From an uncultured Clostridia bacterium (GTDB taxonomy: Bacteria > Bacillota > Clostridia > Oscillospirales > Acutalibacteraceae), in assembly GCA_904399395.1 (NCBI GenBank), contig CAJFPJ010000069.1:56894-120893 (forward strand): a DNA stretch of 64,000 bases. The letters are read 5' to 3'. Below the pieces are notes generated by a model, which was given only the letters and a program-made list of their open reading frames with translations, had not been told where the DNA came from and searched no databases. The translations under genes were made by a program, and so were the position numbers. Each line of letters begins with the position of its first letter. Positions within the stretch are counted from its first letter, which is position 1. Shown here piece by piece: positions 16,114 through 25,421 of this stretch.

Positions 16114-17075
16114 GCGCCGATATCCGCACCAGCTCCCCCGACAACAAAACAGAAACCAATGCCGCCGCGGCCGTCGTTTTCCCAAAAGGGCATCCGCGCC
16201 TGCAATCCAGCACATCTCTGATGAAAAAGAAGCGCCGCCCTGTAGACATGCTTCTATATGGGCTCATTTATTTCTTTTCCATCGCCATTCTGGCCATGGT
16301 GGTCTATTTCATCGTCTATATTCTTTGGCAGGGGCTCCCCATGCTCACCTGGGACTTTCTCTTTACCGCTCCCAACCCACTTGAAGATACTATCGGCATT
16401 CTACCCGCTATTATAAACACCGTTTACATCATTCTCCTTTCTGTTCTTATCTCTGTTCCTCTGGGAGTGGGAGGCGCTATATACCTGAATGAATACGCCA
16501 AAAATAAAATTCTTATTCGTATTATTGAATTTACAACGGAAACCCTGGCGGGAATCCCTTCCATCATATTTGGTGTATTCGGATACATATTTTTCTGCAC
16601 TACGCTGAATCTGAAGGTGTCGCTCGTTTCCGGCGCCTTGACGCTGACCCTAATGGTGCTTCCCACTATTATACGCAATATGCAGGAAGCCCTAAAGGCT
16701 GTACCCAAAAGCTACCGTGAGGGTGCTACAGGCCTGGGAGCCACGAAATGGCATACCATCCGCACTATCCTACTTCCTTCTGCTATGCCGGGCCTCATCA
16801 CCGCCATTATCTTGGCCATTGGCCGCATTGTAGGAGAATCCGCCGCCCTCATCCTTGTTTCCGGCGGAAGCGCCATCTATATGCCCAGAGGAAATATATT
16901 TGAACAGTTTATGGGAAGCGGCGCCACCCTTTCTGTAGAACTTTACCGCTACGCCTATTCCAGAGGACTTAACGATGTGGGCTTCGGCATAGCTGCTGTC
17001 CTTCTCATCATTGTGCTGATCCTGAACTTTACCACCCGCTTCATAAGCCGCAGGCTGGAAAAAAAGAAACAGTGA
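16110..17075 (+). CDS. pstA: Phosphate ABC transporter permease PstA
   Basis: A 321-residue partner permease of PstC. It has a 50-residue cytoplasmic N-terminal tail, six hydrophobic segments from residue 47 on and the permease loop VPKSYREGATGLGATKWHT near residue 203. Its ATG overlaps the pstC stop by four bases, so synthesis of the two permeases is coupled. Spacing of 17 bases to pstB. Confidence 0.96.
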   Translation: MSADIRTSSPDNKTETNAAAAVVFPKGHPRLQSSTSLMKKKRRPVDMLLYGLIYFFSIAILAMVVYFIVYILWQGLPMLTWDFLFTAPNPLEDTIGILPAIINTVYIILLSVLISVPLGVGGAIYLNEYAKNKILIRIIEFTTETLAGIPSIIFGVFGYIFFCTTLNLKVSLVSGALTLTLMVLPTIIRNMQEALKAVPKSYREGATGLGATKWHTIRTILLPSAMPGLITAIILAIGRIVGESAALILVSGGSAIYMPRGNIFEQFMGSGATLSVELYRYAYSRGLNDVGFGIAAVLLIIVLILNFTTRFISRRLEKKKQ

Positions 17076-17092
17076 CAGGGAGAATATAAAGT

Positions 17093-17860
17093 ATGGAAAA
17101 TAAAAAAAGCTCAAAATTTTATTCCCAGGATCTGAACCTATATTACGGGGAAAATCATGCCCTGAAGAATGTCAGCCTGGATATTGAAGAAAGGCAGATT
17201 ACCGCCTTAATCGGCCCAAGCGGCTGCGGAAAATCCACGTTTTTGAAAACCCTCAACCGCATGAACGATCTGGTACCCAACGTAAAAATAACCGGCAAGG
17301 TGGTTCTGGACGGAGAGGACATTTACGCCAAGGGCGTTGATGTAACCCTTCTGCGGAAAAAGGTGGGCATGGTGTTCCAGAGCCCCAATCCCTTCCCCAT
17401 GAGCATTTATGATAATATTGCCTACGGCCCCAGGCTCCACGGCGTAAAGCGCCGGATGCAGCTGGACGAGATTGTGGAGAAAAGTCTGCGGGGCGCTGCC
17501 ATCTGGGATGAAGTGAAAGATCGCCTGAAAAAAAACGCCCTGGGTCTTTCCGGCGGCCAGCAGCAGCGTCTTTGCATTGCCCGTGCCCTGGCCGTGGAAC
17601 CGGAAGTCCTTCTCATGGACGAACCTACCAGCGCCCTGGATCCCATTTCCACCTCAAAGATTGAGGAACTCTGCAGCCAGCTCAAGCAGAATTACACCAT
17701 TGTCATCGTTACCCACAATATGCAGCAGGCCGCCCGTATTTCAGATAAAACAGCGTTTTTCCTTCTGGGAGAGATCGTGGAGGCCGGGGAAACGGAACAG
17801 ATTTTCTCTATGCCCAAGGACAAACGCACAGAAGAATACATTACGGGGAGGTTTGGCTAA
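17093..17860 (+). CDS. pstB: Phosphate ABC transporter ATPase PstB
   Basis: A 255-residue ATPase that drives PstCA. Walker [10 protein letters not shown] near residue 43, Q-loop [12 protein letters not shown] near 95, signature LSGGQQQR near 150, Walker [13 protein letters not shown] near 170, and the switch His in VTHNMQQA near 207. The length matches typical PstB. The stop codon overlaps the start of phoU (TAATG). Confidence 0.98.
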   Translation: MENKKSSKFYSQDLNLYYGENHALKNVSLDIEERQITALIGPSGCGKSTFLKTLNRMNDLVPNVKITGKVVLDGEDIYAKGVDVTLLRKKVGMVFQSPNPFPMSIYDNIAYGPRLHGVKRRMQLDEIVEKSLRGAAIWDEVKDRLKKNALGLSGGQQQRLCIARALAVEPEVLLMDEPTSALDPISTSKIEELCSQLKQNYTIVIVTHNMQQAARISDKTAFFLLGEIVEAGETEQIFSMPKDKRTEEYITGRFG

Positions 17861-18546
17861 TGAGAGTCAAATTCGACGAACAGCTCAAAGAGCTCCATGT
17901 GGAGCTGATCAAAATGGGTAGTCTCTGCGAAGAGGCCATTTCCCTTTCCGCAAAAGCGTTGGAAGGAGGGCCGGAGGCAGAAGCACTGGCCCGAAAGGTC
18001 TCTCCTCTGGAATATGAAATCGACCAAAAGGAAAGGGAAATTGAAGGCCGCTGCATGCGCCTTCTCCTGCAGCAGCAGCCTGTTGCCACCGACCTTCGCA
18101 TCGTATCGGCTGCCCTGCGTATGATTTCAGATCTGGAGCGCATCGGGGACCAGGCTGCTGATATTGCAGAGTTGACCCCCTATATTACAGAAGAAACGGC
18201 ACAAAAAGAGCTTCCTATCAGCCAGATGGCACGGTGCGCCGTCTCCATGGTAACAGGCAGCGTGGATGCCTTTGTGCGAGAGGATTTGGATCTGGCTCGG
18301 AAGATCATCCAGGAAGACGACCAGGTGGATGCATACTTCAGCGAGATCAAGGAAGAACTGATTCAGTGCATCGTAGAAAAAACAATAGAACCGAAAGCTG
18401 TGTTGGATCTTCTGATGGCGGCGAAATATTTTGAAAGAATCGGCGACCACGCAGTAAACGTTGCGGAATGGGTGGAATATTCCATCACCGGCGTTCACAA
18501 GAGCAGCGAGCATCACGGAATCGGTTTTTATGAGGAAAACGCATAA
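17860..18546 (+). CDS. phoU: PhoU phosphate signalling regulator
   Basis: A 228-residue all-helical protein with two PhoU three-helix bundles (residues about 8-95 and 110-205), each with the E/DxxxD metal-binding pattern, for example ERIGDQAADIAE near 92 and ERIGDHAVNVAEW near 192. It links Pst transporter activity to PhoR and represses the regulon when phosphate is ample. Translationally coupled to pstB. A gap of 205 bases to phoP contains a GC stem AGCCGGCAG/CTGCCGGCT (18651-18691) and a TATACT box at 18628 without a clear -35. Confidence 0.96.
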   Translation: MRVKFDEQLKELHVELIKMGSLCEEAISLSAKALEGGPEAEALARKVSPLEYEIDQKEREIEGRCMRLLLQQQPVATDLRIVSAALRMISDLERIGDQAADIAELTPYITEETAQKELPISQMARCAVSMVTGSVDAFVREDLDLARKIIQEDDQVDAYFSEIKEELIQCIVEKTIEPKAVLDLLMAAKYFERIGDHAVNVAEWVEYSITGVHKSSEHHGIGFYEENA

Positions 18547-18751
18547 AATTTGTGTTTTTTCACCGCTATACCAAAGTGCAAGGGGCATGTTTTGCTCCTG
18601 CGGCTCTGCAAAAGTCAAACCATGTGATATACTAATAATGCCATGAAAACAGCCGGCAGTCACACTCCCATCGGCTCTGAGGCTGCCGGCTTGTGCATTC
18701 AAGCGCTTTACACCGCCTTAGTCGGTGATCCTGAAAACGAGGTGAATCCTT

Positions 18752-19429
18752 TTGATCTATCTTCTGGAAGACGATGACAGCATCCGGGAGCTGGTGATCT
18801 ATACACTCACAAGCCAAGGAATGGAGGCTGCTGGCTTTTCCCATCCTTCTGAATTCTGGGAGGCTATGCGCAGTGCTCCTCCCTCCCTTCTGCTGCTGGA
18901 TATCATGCTGCCGGAGGAAGACGGCATCCATATTCTGAAAAAGCTGCGTTCTTCCCCCTCTACCAAAAGGCTCCCCATTATTATGCTTACGGCCAAGGGG
19001 AGTGAATACGACACCGTTCTCGGGCTGGACAGCGGCGCTGACGACTATATTCCTAAGCCCTTCCGGATGATGGAGCTGCTTTCCCGCATCCGGGCATTGC
19101 TGCGCCGCAGCTCAGAAGAGCCCTCACCGACGGAATATCGGTTGGGGAAGCTTATGGTAAACCCGCAGAAACATGTGGTGCAGGTAGACGGGCAGGATGT
19201 AGTCCTCACCCTGAAGGAATTTGAGCTTTTATGCCTCCTTCTTTCCCAGCAGGGAACCGTTTTCACCCGTTCTCAAATATTGAGTCAAATTTGGGGTTAT
19301 GATTTCAGCGGAGAAAGCCGCACAGTGGATGTTCACATCCGCACTCTGCGCCAAAAGCTGGGACCTGCCGGGGAGCTGATTGAAACCGTGCGTGGGATCG
19401 GCTATAAAATCGGAGGAGGTAACCCATGA
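18752..19429 (+). CDS. phoP: PhoP/PhoB response regulator
   Basis: A 225-residue OmpR-type response regulator. Receiver domain: acidic pocket LEDDDS at the start, phosphoacceptor Asp near residue 50 in LLLLDIMLPEEDG, and a Lys near 102 (YIPKPF). The winged-helix output domain (residues 130-222) ends RTLRQKLGPAGELIETVRGIGYKI. The start is TTG, preceded by GAGGTG; no ATG is available. The stop overlaps the phoR start (ATGA). It should bind the TTAACA-type repeats before pstS. Confidence 0.94.
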   Translation: MIYLLEDDDSIRELVIYTLTSQGMEAAGFSHPSEFWEAMRSAPPSLLLLDIMLPEEDGIHILKKLRSSPSTKRLPIIMLTAKGSEYDTVLGLDSGADDYIPKPFRMMELLSRIRALLRRSSEEPSPTEYRLGKLMVNPQKHVVQVDGQDVVLTLKEFELLCLLLSQQGTVFTRSQILSQIWGYDFSGESRTVDVHIRTLRQKLGPAGELIETVRGIGYKIGGGNP

Positions 19430-21102
19430 CCAAACGTATTTTTCGTTCCATACTCCTGGTCTCCGGGCTCGTGCTGCTCGTGGGGTTAGGATGCATGCTT
19501 GCGGTATTCCGGCAGTATTTTGACGGCCAACTGGAAAAAGAGCTCCAGCAAGAGGCGTCATATCTTTCTATAGCTGTAGAGGACTCCGGAGCTGATGCTC
19601 TGGAAAAACTCTCTTCCCAAAGGGAGCGGGTCACTTGGATCGGTGCCGACGGAAAAGTCCTTTTTGACAACCGGGCCGATTCAGAAGGCATGGAAAATCA
19701 CGGCGACCGGGAAGAAATTCAAGAGGCCCTAGAGAAAGGTTCCGGCCAGGCTACTCGATATTCCAGCACATTAGGGGAGAAAACCGTCTATTATGCTCTC
19801 CGTCTGGAGGACGGCACGGTGCTGCGGGTTTCCACCACTCAATACACCACGGCCTCCATCGTCCTGGGGATGCTGCAACCGGTGCTATGGATTCTGATCC
19901 TTGCTCTGGTGCTTTCAGGCATATTCGCCTCCAGAGCTTCTAAGACCATAGTAGCTCCCCTGAACAAGCTGGATCTGGACAATCCGGAGCTGAACGAACC
20001 TTATGAAGAAGTCGCTCCCCTCTTGGGCAAGATTGGCCACCAGCAGCGGACCATTCGTCGGCAATTAAAAGAAGCCCGGCGCCAGCAGGAAGAATTTGCC
20101 ATGATAACCGGACATATGGAGGAGGGCCTTCTGGTAATCGACAAACAGACGGATCTTCTCTCATGGAACCCCAGCGCCCTTCGTCTTCTGGGTTCCAAAG
20201 AGGCACGGGCGGAGACCAGCGTACTTTCTCTCAACCGCAGCGAGCCCTTCCAGAAGGCAGTGGAGGGAGCGCTGGCCGGAAGCAGGACAGAGACTCTGCT
20301 GGAGGTAAACGGCGTCTTCTGCCGGATCTCCGCTAACCCTGTCCTGGATGAAGGAGCTGTGAAAGGCGCCGTCCTTCTTCTTGTTGACGTTACAGAAACC
20401 ATGCAGCGTGAGAACCTCCGCCGGGAATTCACGGCTAATGTTTCCCACGAGCTGAAAACGCCTCTCACCTCCATCTCCGGATTTGCTGAAATTCTTCAGG
20501 ATGGGCTTGTGCAGCCCCAGGATATCCGCAAATTCGCCGGTCGCATCTTCGACGAGGCCCAGAGACTGATCGTCCTGGTGAGCGATGTGATCAAGATTTC
20601 TCAATTAGATGAAGGCAGTGTGCCCTATGAGGCGGAAACCGTGGAGCTTTCTGAAATGGTAAATGGAATTCTCACTCGGCTCACACCGGCCGCGGAAAAG
20701 AACCAGATCACTCTGCACACAGAGGGAACCGCAAAGCTTCGCACTGTTAAACCCATTTTAGAGGAAGTCCTCTATAACCTCTGCGACAACGCTGTAAAAT
20801 ACAATCGAAAGGGCGGGAAGGTCTCCGTCGACCTTCGTCAGGAAAAGGATTTCATAGAAGTTTCCGTTTCCGATACGGGCATCGGCATTCCTGCGGCGGA
20901 TCAATCCCGAGTGTTTGAACGCTTTTACCGGGTGGATAAAAGCCATTCCAAAGAAATTGGCGGCACAGGCCTAGGGCTTTCCATCGTTAAGCACGGGGCT
21001 GCTTATCTGGGGGCGTCTTTGGATCTTCAAAGCTCCCCCGGGGAAGGAAGCACCTTCACCCTTCATTGGGAACTTTCGGAAAATGACCAAACGGGAAAGT
21101 GA
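19426..21102 (+). CDS. phoR: PhoR phosphate sensor histidine kinase
   Basis: A 558-residue membrane kinase: TM1 near residues 8-28, an extracellular segment to about 145, TM2 near 148-168, a linker, a PAS domain (about 225-325), HisKA with phosphoacceptor His in NVSHELKTPLTS near 341, and an ATPase domain with N box CDNAVKYN near 455, G1 DTGIGIP and G2 GGTGLGLSI. It is the cognate kinase of the overlapping phoP gene; its signal normally comes through PhoU and PstB. Confidence 0.95.
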   Translation: MTKRIFRSILLVSGLVLLVGLGCMLAVFRQYFDGQLEKELQQEASYLSIAVEDSGADALEKLSSQRERVTWIGADGKVLFDNRADSEGMENHGDREEIQEALEKGSGQATRYSSTLGEKTVYYALRLEDGTVLRVSTTQYTTASIVLGMLQPVLWILILALVLSGIFASRASKTIVAPLNKLDLDNPELNEPYEEVAPLLGKIGHQQRTIRRQLKEARRQQEEFAMITGHMEEGLLVIDKQTDLLSWNPSALRLLGSKEARAETSVLSLNRSEPFQKAVEGALAGSRTETLLEVNGVFCRISANPVLDEGAVKGAVLLLVDVTETMQRENLRREFTANVSHELKTPLTSISGFAEILQDGLVQPQDIRKFAGRIFDEAQRLIVLVSDVIKISQLDEGSVPYEAETVELSEMVNGILTRLTPAAEKNQITLHTEGTAKLRTVKPILEEVLYNLCDNAVKYNRKGGKVSVDLRQEKDFIEVSVSDTGIGIPAADQSRVFERFYRVDKSHSKEIGGTGLGLSIVKHGAAYLGASLDLQSSPGEGSTFTLHWELSENDQTGK

Positions 21103-21172
21103 CCCTCTTCGAATTTGCTGTCGATTCTGTATTCGTATTCATATCTTTTTTGATTACTATACTATAACCGTT

Positions 21173-21210
21173 GAACCGGTTTCCCTATTGCTGGGAAACC
21201 GGTTCTTTTC
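21173..21210 (+). terminator. Terminator of the pst-pho operon
   Basis: GAACCGGTTTCCC and GGGAAACCGGTTC form a 13-bp perfect stem over TATTGCT, followed by TTTTCTC. Confidence 0.9.
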
Positions 21211-21356
21211 TCTTTCCAATATAAAAAGCCCCATTACTATGCCACCAGCTTAGTGATATATCTGAGAAGCCATGCTATACTCTTTCCAGCTGGAAATTCT
21301 GGTTCCTATCAGGAGATCATTTCTCCGCTGGTTTCCGGCAGAAAGGAGAAGACATA

Positions 21357-21668
21357 ATGGGTAGATTTGGGAACTATTCAAACGCAGAAGAGTATCTTTT
21401 GGAAAAAGGTATGGTCTTTCGTAAAATCGGGCTCGCCCTTTTCATCTGTTTTGGAGCTGGAATAGCTCTGTTTCTGCTTATCTGTTTTATTTCCCTTCTG
21501 GGATGGGGACGTATCTATCTCTTCACCGGATTCGGCACATTCTTTTCCTGGCTGGCGGCTGTTGCCACAAGCATCGGGGCCGTGGGAGGTATTCCTTTTT
21601 ACTGTATAGGGCTCCATTATATAGGTCTGGGGCAGATTATTAAAAACACAGATCATAAACACGATTAA
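21357..21668 (+). CDS. Small two-helix membrane protein, unknown
   Basis: A 103-residue protein with two strong transmembrane segments, IGLALFICFGAGIALFLLIC (about 23-45) and FFSWLAAVATSIGAVGGIPF (about 62-85), and a short His-containing tail. I do not recognise a family. AGAAAGGAG lies 9 bases before the ATG. It is followed after 55 bases by a lipoprotein gene with which it is probably cotranscribed, so both may act at the cell surface. Confidence 0.75.
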   Translation: MGRFGNYSNAEEYLLEKGMVFRKIGLALFICFGAGIALFLLICFISLLGWGRIYLFTGFGTFFSWLAAVATSIGAVGGIPFYCIGLHYIGLGQIIKNTDHKHD

Positions 21669-21723
21669 CACTGGATGGCAGCGGCGATCCCGCCCCGCCA
21701 GAAAAAGACTGCAGAGGTAACAA

Positions 21724-22353
21724 ATGAAAAAACTGTATATTTCTATTATAACCGCCATTCTTTGTATAAGCCTGACAAATTGCAGTGCAGAGATAACAAG
21801 CAGTGAAGCTTCACAATCTCAGCCGGAAGCGTCTGTCACCAGCGAACAGCAGCCCGCTCCTTCGGAAGCCGTCAGCTCCAACGGATCCAGCAGCGACAGC
21901 AATGCATTGGGCACGCGTATGAATCCTGTTCCCTTCAACCAGGAATTCTCAACTGAGTATACGCAAAATTATGGCACTATCGGATACACAATCAAAATTT
22001 CAGAAGCTCTGAGAGGGCAGGAAGCAGTCGATGAGGCTGTACGCCTGAATAAATATAATATTGACAATGTATCGGAAGGAATGGATTTGATTCTTTTCAA
22101 AGTGGATTTCAAGCTGGATACATATATTCCCACCGATCCCAACGATTCTTTTTTATGCTCTGTAGTATACTGCTCTTTCTTTGACGATACCTATTCGGAA
22201 ATAGAAACATGCCCCATTGCCGGAATGGAGGATTTGCATGCGGAGCTCTATGAGGGAGGAAGCACCTCTGGCTGGCTCGCAATCCAGGCTCCCGCGGAAA
22301 GTGAACACGCCTTCCTGCGGTTTGACGATACAACATGGCTGCAAATCTGTTGA
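21724..22353 (+). CDS. Secreted lipoprotein, DUF4352/DUF5067-like
   Basis: A 209-residue lipoprotein: lipobox ISLTNC with Cys at residue 20, a Ser/Pro-rich linker (residues 25-60), then a beta-sandwich of about 140 residues. The patterns GTRMNPVPF, GYTIKISEAL and MDLILFKVDFKL resemble immunoglobulin-like DUF4352/DUF5067 domains in Gram-positive lipoproteins; this is a weak resemblance. No function can be given. It shares a transcript with the upstream membrane protein and ends before a terminator. Confidence 0.8.
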   Translation: MKKLYISIITAILCISLTNCSAEITSSEASQSQPEASVTSEQQPAPSEAVSSNGSSSDSNALGTRMNPVPFNQEFSTEYTQNYGTIGYTIKISEALRGQEAVDEAVRLNKYNIDNVSEGMDLILFKVDFKLDTYIPTDPNDSFLCSVVYCSFFDDTYSEIETCPIAGMEDLHAELYEGGSTSGWLAIQAPAESEHAFLRFDDTTWLQIC

Positions 22354-22409
22354 AACAGCCGCCTGAGAGCTACGTTATAGCCGCGGCCAAACTCTGAAGC
22401 AAAACAAAA

Positions 22410-22447
22410 GTCGGAAAGGAAAAATATATTCTCCTTTCCGGCTTTTG
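22410..22447 (+). terminator. Terminator after the lipoprotein gene
   Basis: CGGAAAGGA and TCCTTTCCG form a perfect stem with loop AAAATATATTC, then GCTTTTGC. Confidence 0.75.
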
Positions 22448-22526
22448 CTTTGCCTTTTTCCCTTCATTCCCATATCCATATTTCTCATTCCTTACATTTT
22501 GAGTAGATTTTTTCAATCTTATGATT

Positions 22527-22561
22527 TTTGTGACCAATTTGTGACCGTCATCCTGTATACT
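22527..22561 (+). promoter_or_regulatory. Direct repeats with 11-bp period before a TATACT box
   Basis: TTTGTGACC occurs at 22527-22535 and again at 22538-22546, one helical turn apart, 9 bases before TATACT (22556-22561). There is no -35 hexamer at the normal distance. This layout is typical of OmpR-type response-regulator activation. Confidence 0.55.
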
Positions 22562-22645
22562 GGTATCAGAAGCTATACAATATTGGGCGGCTATGGGGCT
22601 GCTCATATACCACTAAATCACTATAAAAGAAAGAGGATATACAGC

Positions 22646-23170
22646 ATGAAAAACAGCCGGTTTCTGAAAGCAGCATCTCTCTTCTGCCTGTGTGCGGCTC
22701 TCATATATTTCCCCTCTGGATTGGCCAGGATGGGCGTCTCAGCCGCTGAACAATCTCCGGCTGCAGTTGCAGAAGGTGTCATCATACTCTCAGAAGAAGA
22801 AGCCCTCAACACATTGGAGCAGATTCCCGACGAACCCGTTCCTGCTTCTGTTACTGTGCTCCATGAAGAAGGATCTCTCAGCGAAACAGAAGTGATTCCA
22901 GATGAAGCTATTCCAGCAGATACGACTGCGGAAAATGCAATACCAGAAAAGAAAGACTCAGAAATACTTCCTTTGAACGGCGTAACCATACTGGATGAAG
23001 AGGGAAGCCGGAATACCCTGGAAGAGATTCCGGACGAGCCCATCCCTGCTTCCGCCAACGGCTCTAGAAGTATCGGTCTCTTTGTTGGTATAGGGGCAGT
23101 TATCCTGATCGCACTTGCGGCAGGTATTGCCTGCTTTATGCAGAAAAAAAAGAAAAAGCAACCTGCATAA
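22646..23170 (+). CDS. Surface-anchored repeat protein with IPDE motifs
   Basis: A 174-residue exported protein: signal peptide (MKNSRFLKAASLFCLCAALI, cleavage probably after VSAAE), an acidic extracellular region of about 110 residues, a C-terminal transmembrane helix (LFVGIGAVILIALAAGIACF) and a Lys-rich stop-transfer tail. The extracellular part has three related copies of a unit with LEQIPDEPVPAS, EVIPDEAIPAD and LEEIPDEPIPAS, two preceded by VTxLxEEGS. There is no LPXTG motif. IPDE-type Pro-acidic motifs often precede wall-sorting signals in Clostridia. An upstream in-frame ATG at 22445 was rejected since it lies before the promoter. Role unknown. Confidence 0.8.
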   Translation: MKNSRFLKAASLFCLCAALIYFPSGLARMGVSAAEQSPAAVAEGVIILSEEEALNTLEQIPDEPVPASVTVLHEEGSLSETEVIPDEAIPADTTAENAIPEKKDSEILPLNGVTILDEEGSRNTLEEIPDEPIPASANGSRSIGLFVGIGAVILIALAAGIACFMQKKKKKQPA

Positions 23171-23232
23171 AATTTACAAATTGTATATTTTATGTATTTA
23201 ATTATGTTTTGTCGAAAAGATAACCATATATG

Positions 23233-23274
23233 AAAAAACGAAAGCCGATCCAAACAGCTTTCGTTTTTTCTTTT
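23233..23274. terminator. Bidirectional terminator
   Basis: AAAAAACGAAAGC and GCTTTCGTTTTTT form a 13-bp perfect stem with A and T tracts on both sides. It ends both the repeat protein gene and the convergent TIGR04076 gene. Confidence 0.9.
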
Positions 23275-23285
23275 TATAAAATCCG

Positions 23286-23570
23286 TTATTGTATGTCCAT
23301 ATGTTTTGCTAAAAGACAAAATTTTACCTGCCCATCGGCACAAACGAATTCTATTTTATGCTTTTCCGGGCCACTCAGAAGACGGTAGTCGCCCCCGCTT
23401 CTAGCTACCTCACATAGGCTGTGCAGCACCGCCATAGTTTTAGGGCAAAAACCCGCCGGGCATTCATATGTGCAGGTGAAAATATCCCCTGGTTCAAAAC
23501 CCATGCGGCACGGTTTTGCCTCCAGAACTTCTATCTGAAACAGCCAATCTTCAACAATTGTTTTATGCAT
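23286..23570 (-). CDS. TIGR04076 family protein
   Basis: A 94-residue cytoplasmic protein of the TIGR04076 family. The family marks are TYECPAGFCPKT near residue 38, the SGGD turn near 65 and VCADGQVKFCL near the end. It has five Cys residues and could bind metal, but no reaction is known. AAAGGAGG lies 8 bases before this ATG, so it is preferred over the in-frame ATG at 23588. Divergent from the small XRE regulator gene. Confidence 0.85.
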   Translation of the reverse strand: MHKTIVEDWLFQIEVLEAKPCRMGFEPGDIFTCTYECPAGFCPKTMAVLHSLCEVARSGGDYRLLSGPEKHKIEFVCADGQVKFCLLAKHMDIQ

Positions 23571-23798
23571 ACCTTCCCTCCTTTCCACTGATCTGTATTT
23601 TTCTAGGATGCCATAGTTGCACCAGTTTTACTGGAGACCTGTTGCCTTTCTTTCATTTCCATATGTACCTTCCCCACAATCTCCACATACTGTAATATTG
23701 GGGGAAAAGCGTGCCCATTCCCAGCCCTCCGCCGAAAGGATACAGCAGCAAAACCGCAAGCTTTTCCGCCAATATTGAAACGACAGGTGGTGAACTCC

Positions 23799-24143
23799 AT
23801 GCCCGAAGGCAGCATAGGCAGACAGATTCGTTCCCGCCGGGAAGCAAACCGTTGGACCCAGGAAGAACTGGCAAGCCGCGTGGGGCTAAGCGTTTCCTAT
23901 ATCGGCATGCTAGAAAGAGGCGAAAAGCTTCCCAAGCTGATTACTTTTCTTCGTATTGCCAACACATTAAAGGCCAGCGCCGACGAACTGCTGGCCGAGG
24001 AACTGGATACCGGCTACACCGTAACGGTGACAAAATATACAGAGCGAATCGGCCATCTCCCCAAAGAGGAGCAGCAACGGATTTATCAGGTTCTAGATAC
24101 CATGCTCCGCCATGCGGAGAAAAAGGCTTCCGACAGGACGTGA
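23799..24143 (+). CDS. XRE-family transcriptional regulator
   Basis: A 114-residue regulator: helix-turn-helix at residues 5-62 (IRSRREANRWTQEELASRVGLS; GMLERGEKLPKLITFLRIA), then a short helical tail that could dimerise (LPKEEQQRIYQVLDTML). An in-frame ATG exists at 23775, but AGGTGG stands before the ATG at 23799. It may regulate itself or the divergent TIGR04076 gene. A perfect terminator follows directly. Confidence 0.88.
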   Translation: MPEGSIGRQIRSRREANRWTQEELASRVGLSVSYIGMLERGEKLPKLITFLRIANTLKASADELLAEELDTGYTVTVTKYTERIGHLPKEEQQRIYQVLDTMLRHAEKKASDRT

Positions 24144-24157
24144 AATATGAAATAATA

Positions 24158-24194
24158 GCAGGCGGCAGGAGCATTTCGCCGCCTGCTTTCTTTT
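24158..24194 (+). terminator. Terminator of the XRE gene
   Basis: GCAGGCGGC and GCCGCCTGC around an 11-base loop, then TTTCTTTT. Confidence 0.88.
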
Positions 24195-24248
24195 AGTGAA
24201 ACGTGAGAGGTATTCTCTCCTCTATTATAATCAACCCGCGGTTCTGCT

Positions 24249-25229
24249 TCAAGTGATTTTCAATGCTTGCGCATATGAGACAAATGTATCCAACTGAGCT
24301 ATTCTGCCTATGGGAAGAGTCAGAACAGGGCTCATATGACCGCAGTCAAATTCCGAGAGAATAGGGATGCGCCGTTCTCCCATTATTTCAAGGCAGATAT
24401 CTGTTTCACTCCGGCCAGTTCCCATATCCTTATATTCTCTGTGTTTTCCAATGATCAGCCCAGAGATTTTATCCAGCACTCCACAGTTTTTAAGCTGGTA
24501 CATATACCGCTCGCAGGCGTCCGCATATTCGCCCACATTTTCAAAGAATAGAATATCTCCTTCCCGTATCTTAGGCATATAAGGACTTCCAAACAACGTC
24601 ACAAGGGTATTCAAATTTCCTCCAATTAATCGACCAGAAGCCTTTCCTTTTGAAACTACTTTCCAAGCGTTAGCAAGTTTCTTTTCATGCCTGGGAAGTA
24701 TTTCCAAATCCACTGCTTCATCCGAATAAAACGGCGGCATAGAATATACAAATGATTCTCTACTTCCGGCTTTTTCCAACCAGTGCAGGGATTCAGTCGC
24801 ATACTCTTCACAACGCCCAAATGCTGTTACCAGATTCGTGCCATACAGGGTAGTGATATTCGTTTGCGCATAGATTCCCACTAGAAGGGCCGTCACATCT
24901 GAATGGCCAACAATAAGTTTGGGGTGCTCCCTAAAATATGTATAATCGATATACGGTAGAAGAGATCCGGATACATATCCCCCCATGGACGCCATCAGAC
25001 ATGTAACGGAGTCATCATGTATCAGTTCATTGAGCTCATCGGCCCGTTCTTCTACCGAACCGGATCGGTACCAGTCGCTCCGTCCTGTAAGCCGTCCCAT
25101 TTTCACATAGTACCCATTTTTTTCTAGAAAACGTACAGCTTTTTTCACAGCTTCAGGCGCCTCCGCAGTAATAGGGCGTGATGGGCTAAACACTCCTATC
25201 GTATCGCCTTTCTTAAGCCCCGATACCAC
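24249..25229 (-). CDS. S66 peptidase (LD-carboxypeptidase/MccF type)
   Basis: A 326-residue serine peptidase of family S66, which either trims the terminal D-Ala from murein tetrapeptides (LdcA) or cleaves microcin C-like nucleotide peptides (MccF). The nucleophile Ser lies in VGHSDVTAL near residue 108, the Glu in FFENVGE near 228 and the His in DCGHMSPVLTLP near 297. The length and the extended loop around residues 160-200 lean towards MccF-like self-immunity members. Start is GTG at 25229 with AGGGGA 9 bases upstream; no in-frame ATG is nearby. Divergent from a MATE exporter, a pairing that would suit detoxification. Confidence 0.9.
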   Translation of the reverse strand: MVSGLKKGDTIGVFSPSRPITAEAPEAVKKAVRFLEKNGYYVKMGRLTGRSDWYRSGSVEERADELNELIHDDSVTCLMASMGGYVSGSLLPYIDYTYFREHPKLIVGHSDVTALLVGIYAQTNITTLYGTNLVTAFGRCEEYATESLHWLEKAGSRESFVYSMPPFYSDEAVDLEILPRHEKKLANAWKVVSKGKASGRLIGGNLNTLVTLFGSPYMPKIREGDILFFENVGEYADACERYMYQLKNCGVLDKISGLIIGKHREYKDMGTGRSETDICLEIMGERRIPILSEFDCGHMSPVLTLPIGRIAQLDTFVSYAQALKIT

Positions 25230-25324
25230 ATTCTCATCCCCTTCTGTATGGATACCGTATCTACAAAAATTTTCCTCAACAGATAAAAAACATACTATTT
25301 TCTGGAATCCTCTGTGTAATTTAT

Positions 25325-25353
25325 ATTATACCAATAATCTAATTTTTTTACAA
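25325..25353 (-). promoter_or_regulatory. Promoter of the S66 peptidase gene
   Basis: On the minus strand TTGTAA (25348-25353), 17 bases, TATAAT (25325-25330). Confidence 0.75.
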
Positions 25354-25421
25354 AAGTTTTCAACAATTTAACTGATACAATTCAACCAGGATTCTTGCCA
25401 CCTCTTTACTAATATGATAGA

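Noticed and set aside
22646..23170. Sortase LPXTG anchor
   Set aside because: No LPXTG-like motif is present before the C-terminal membrane helix.
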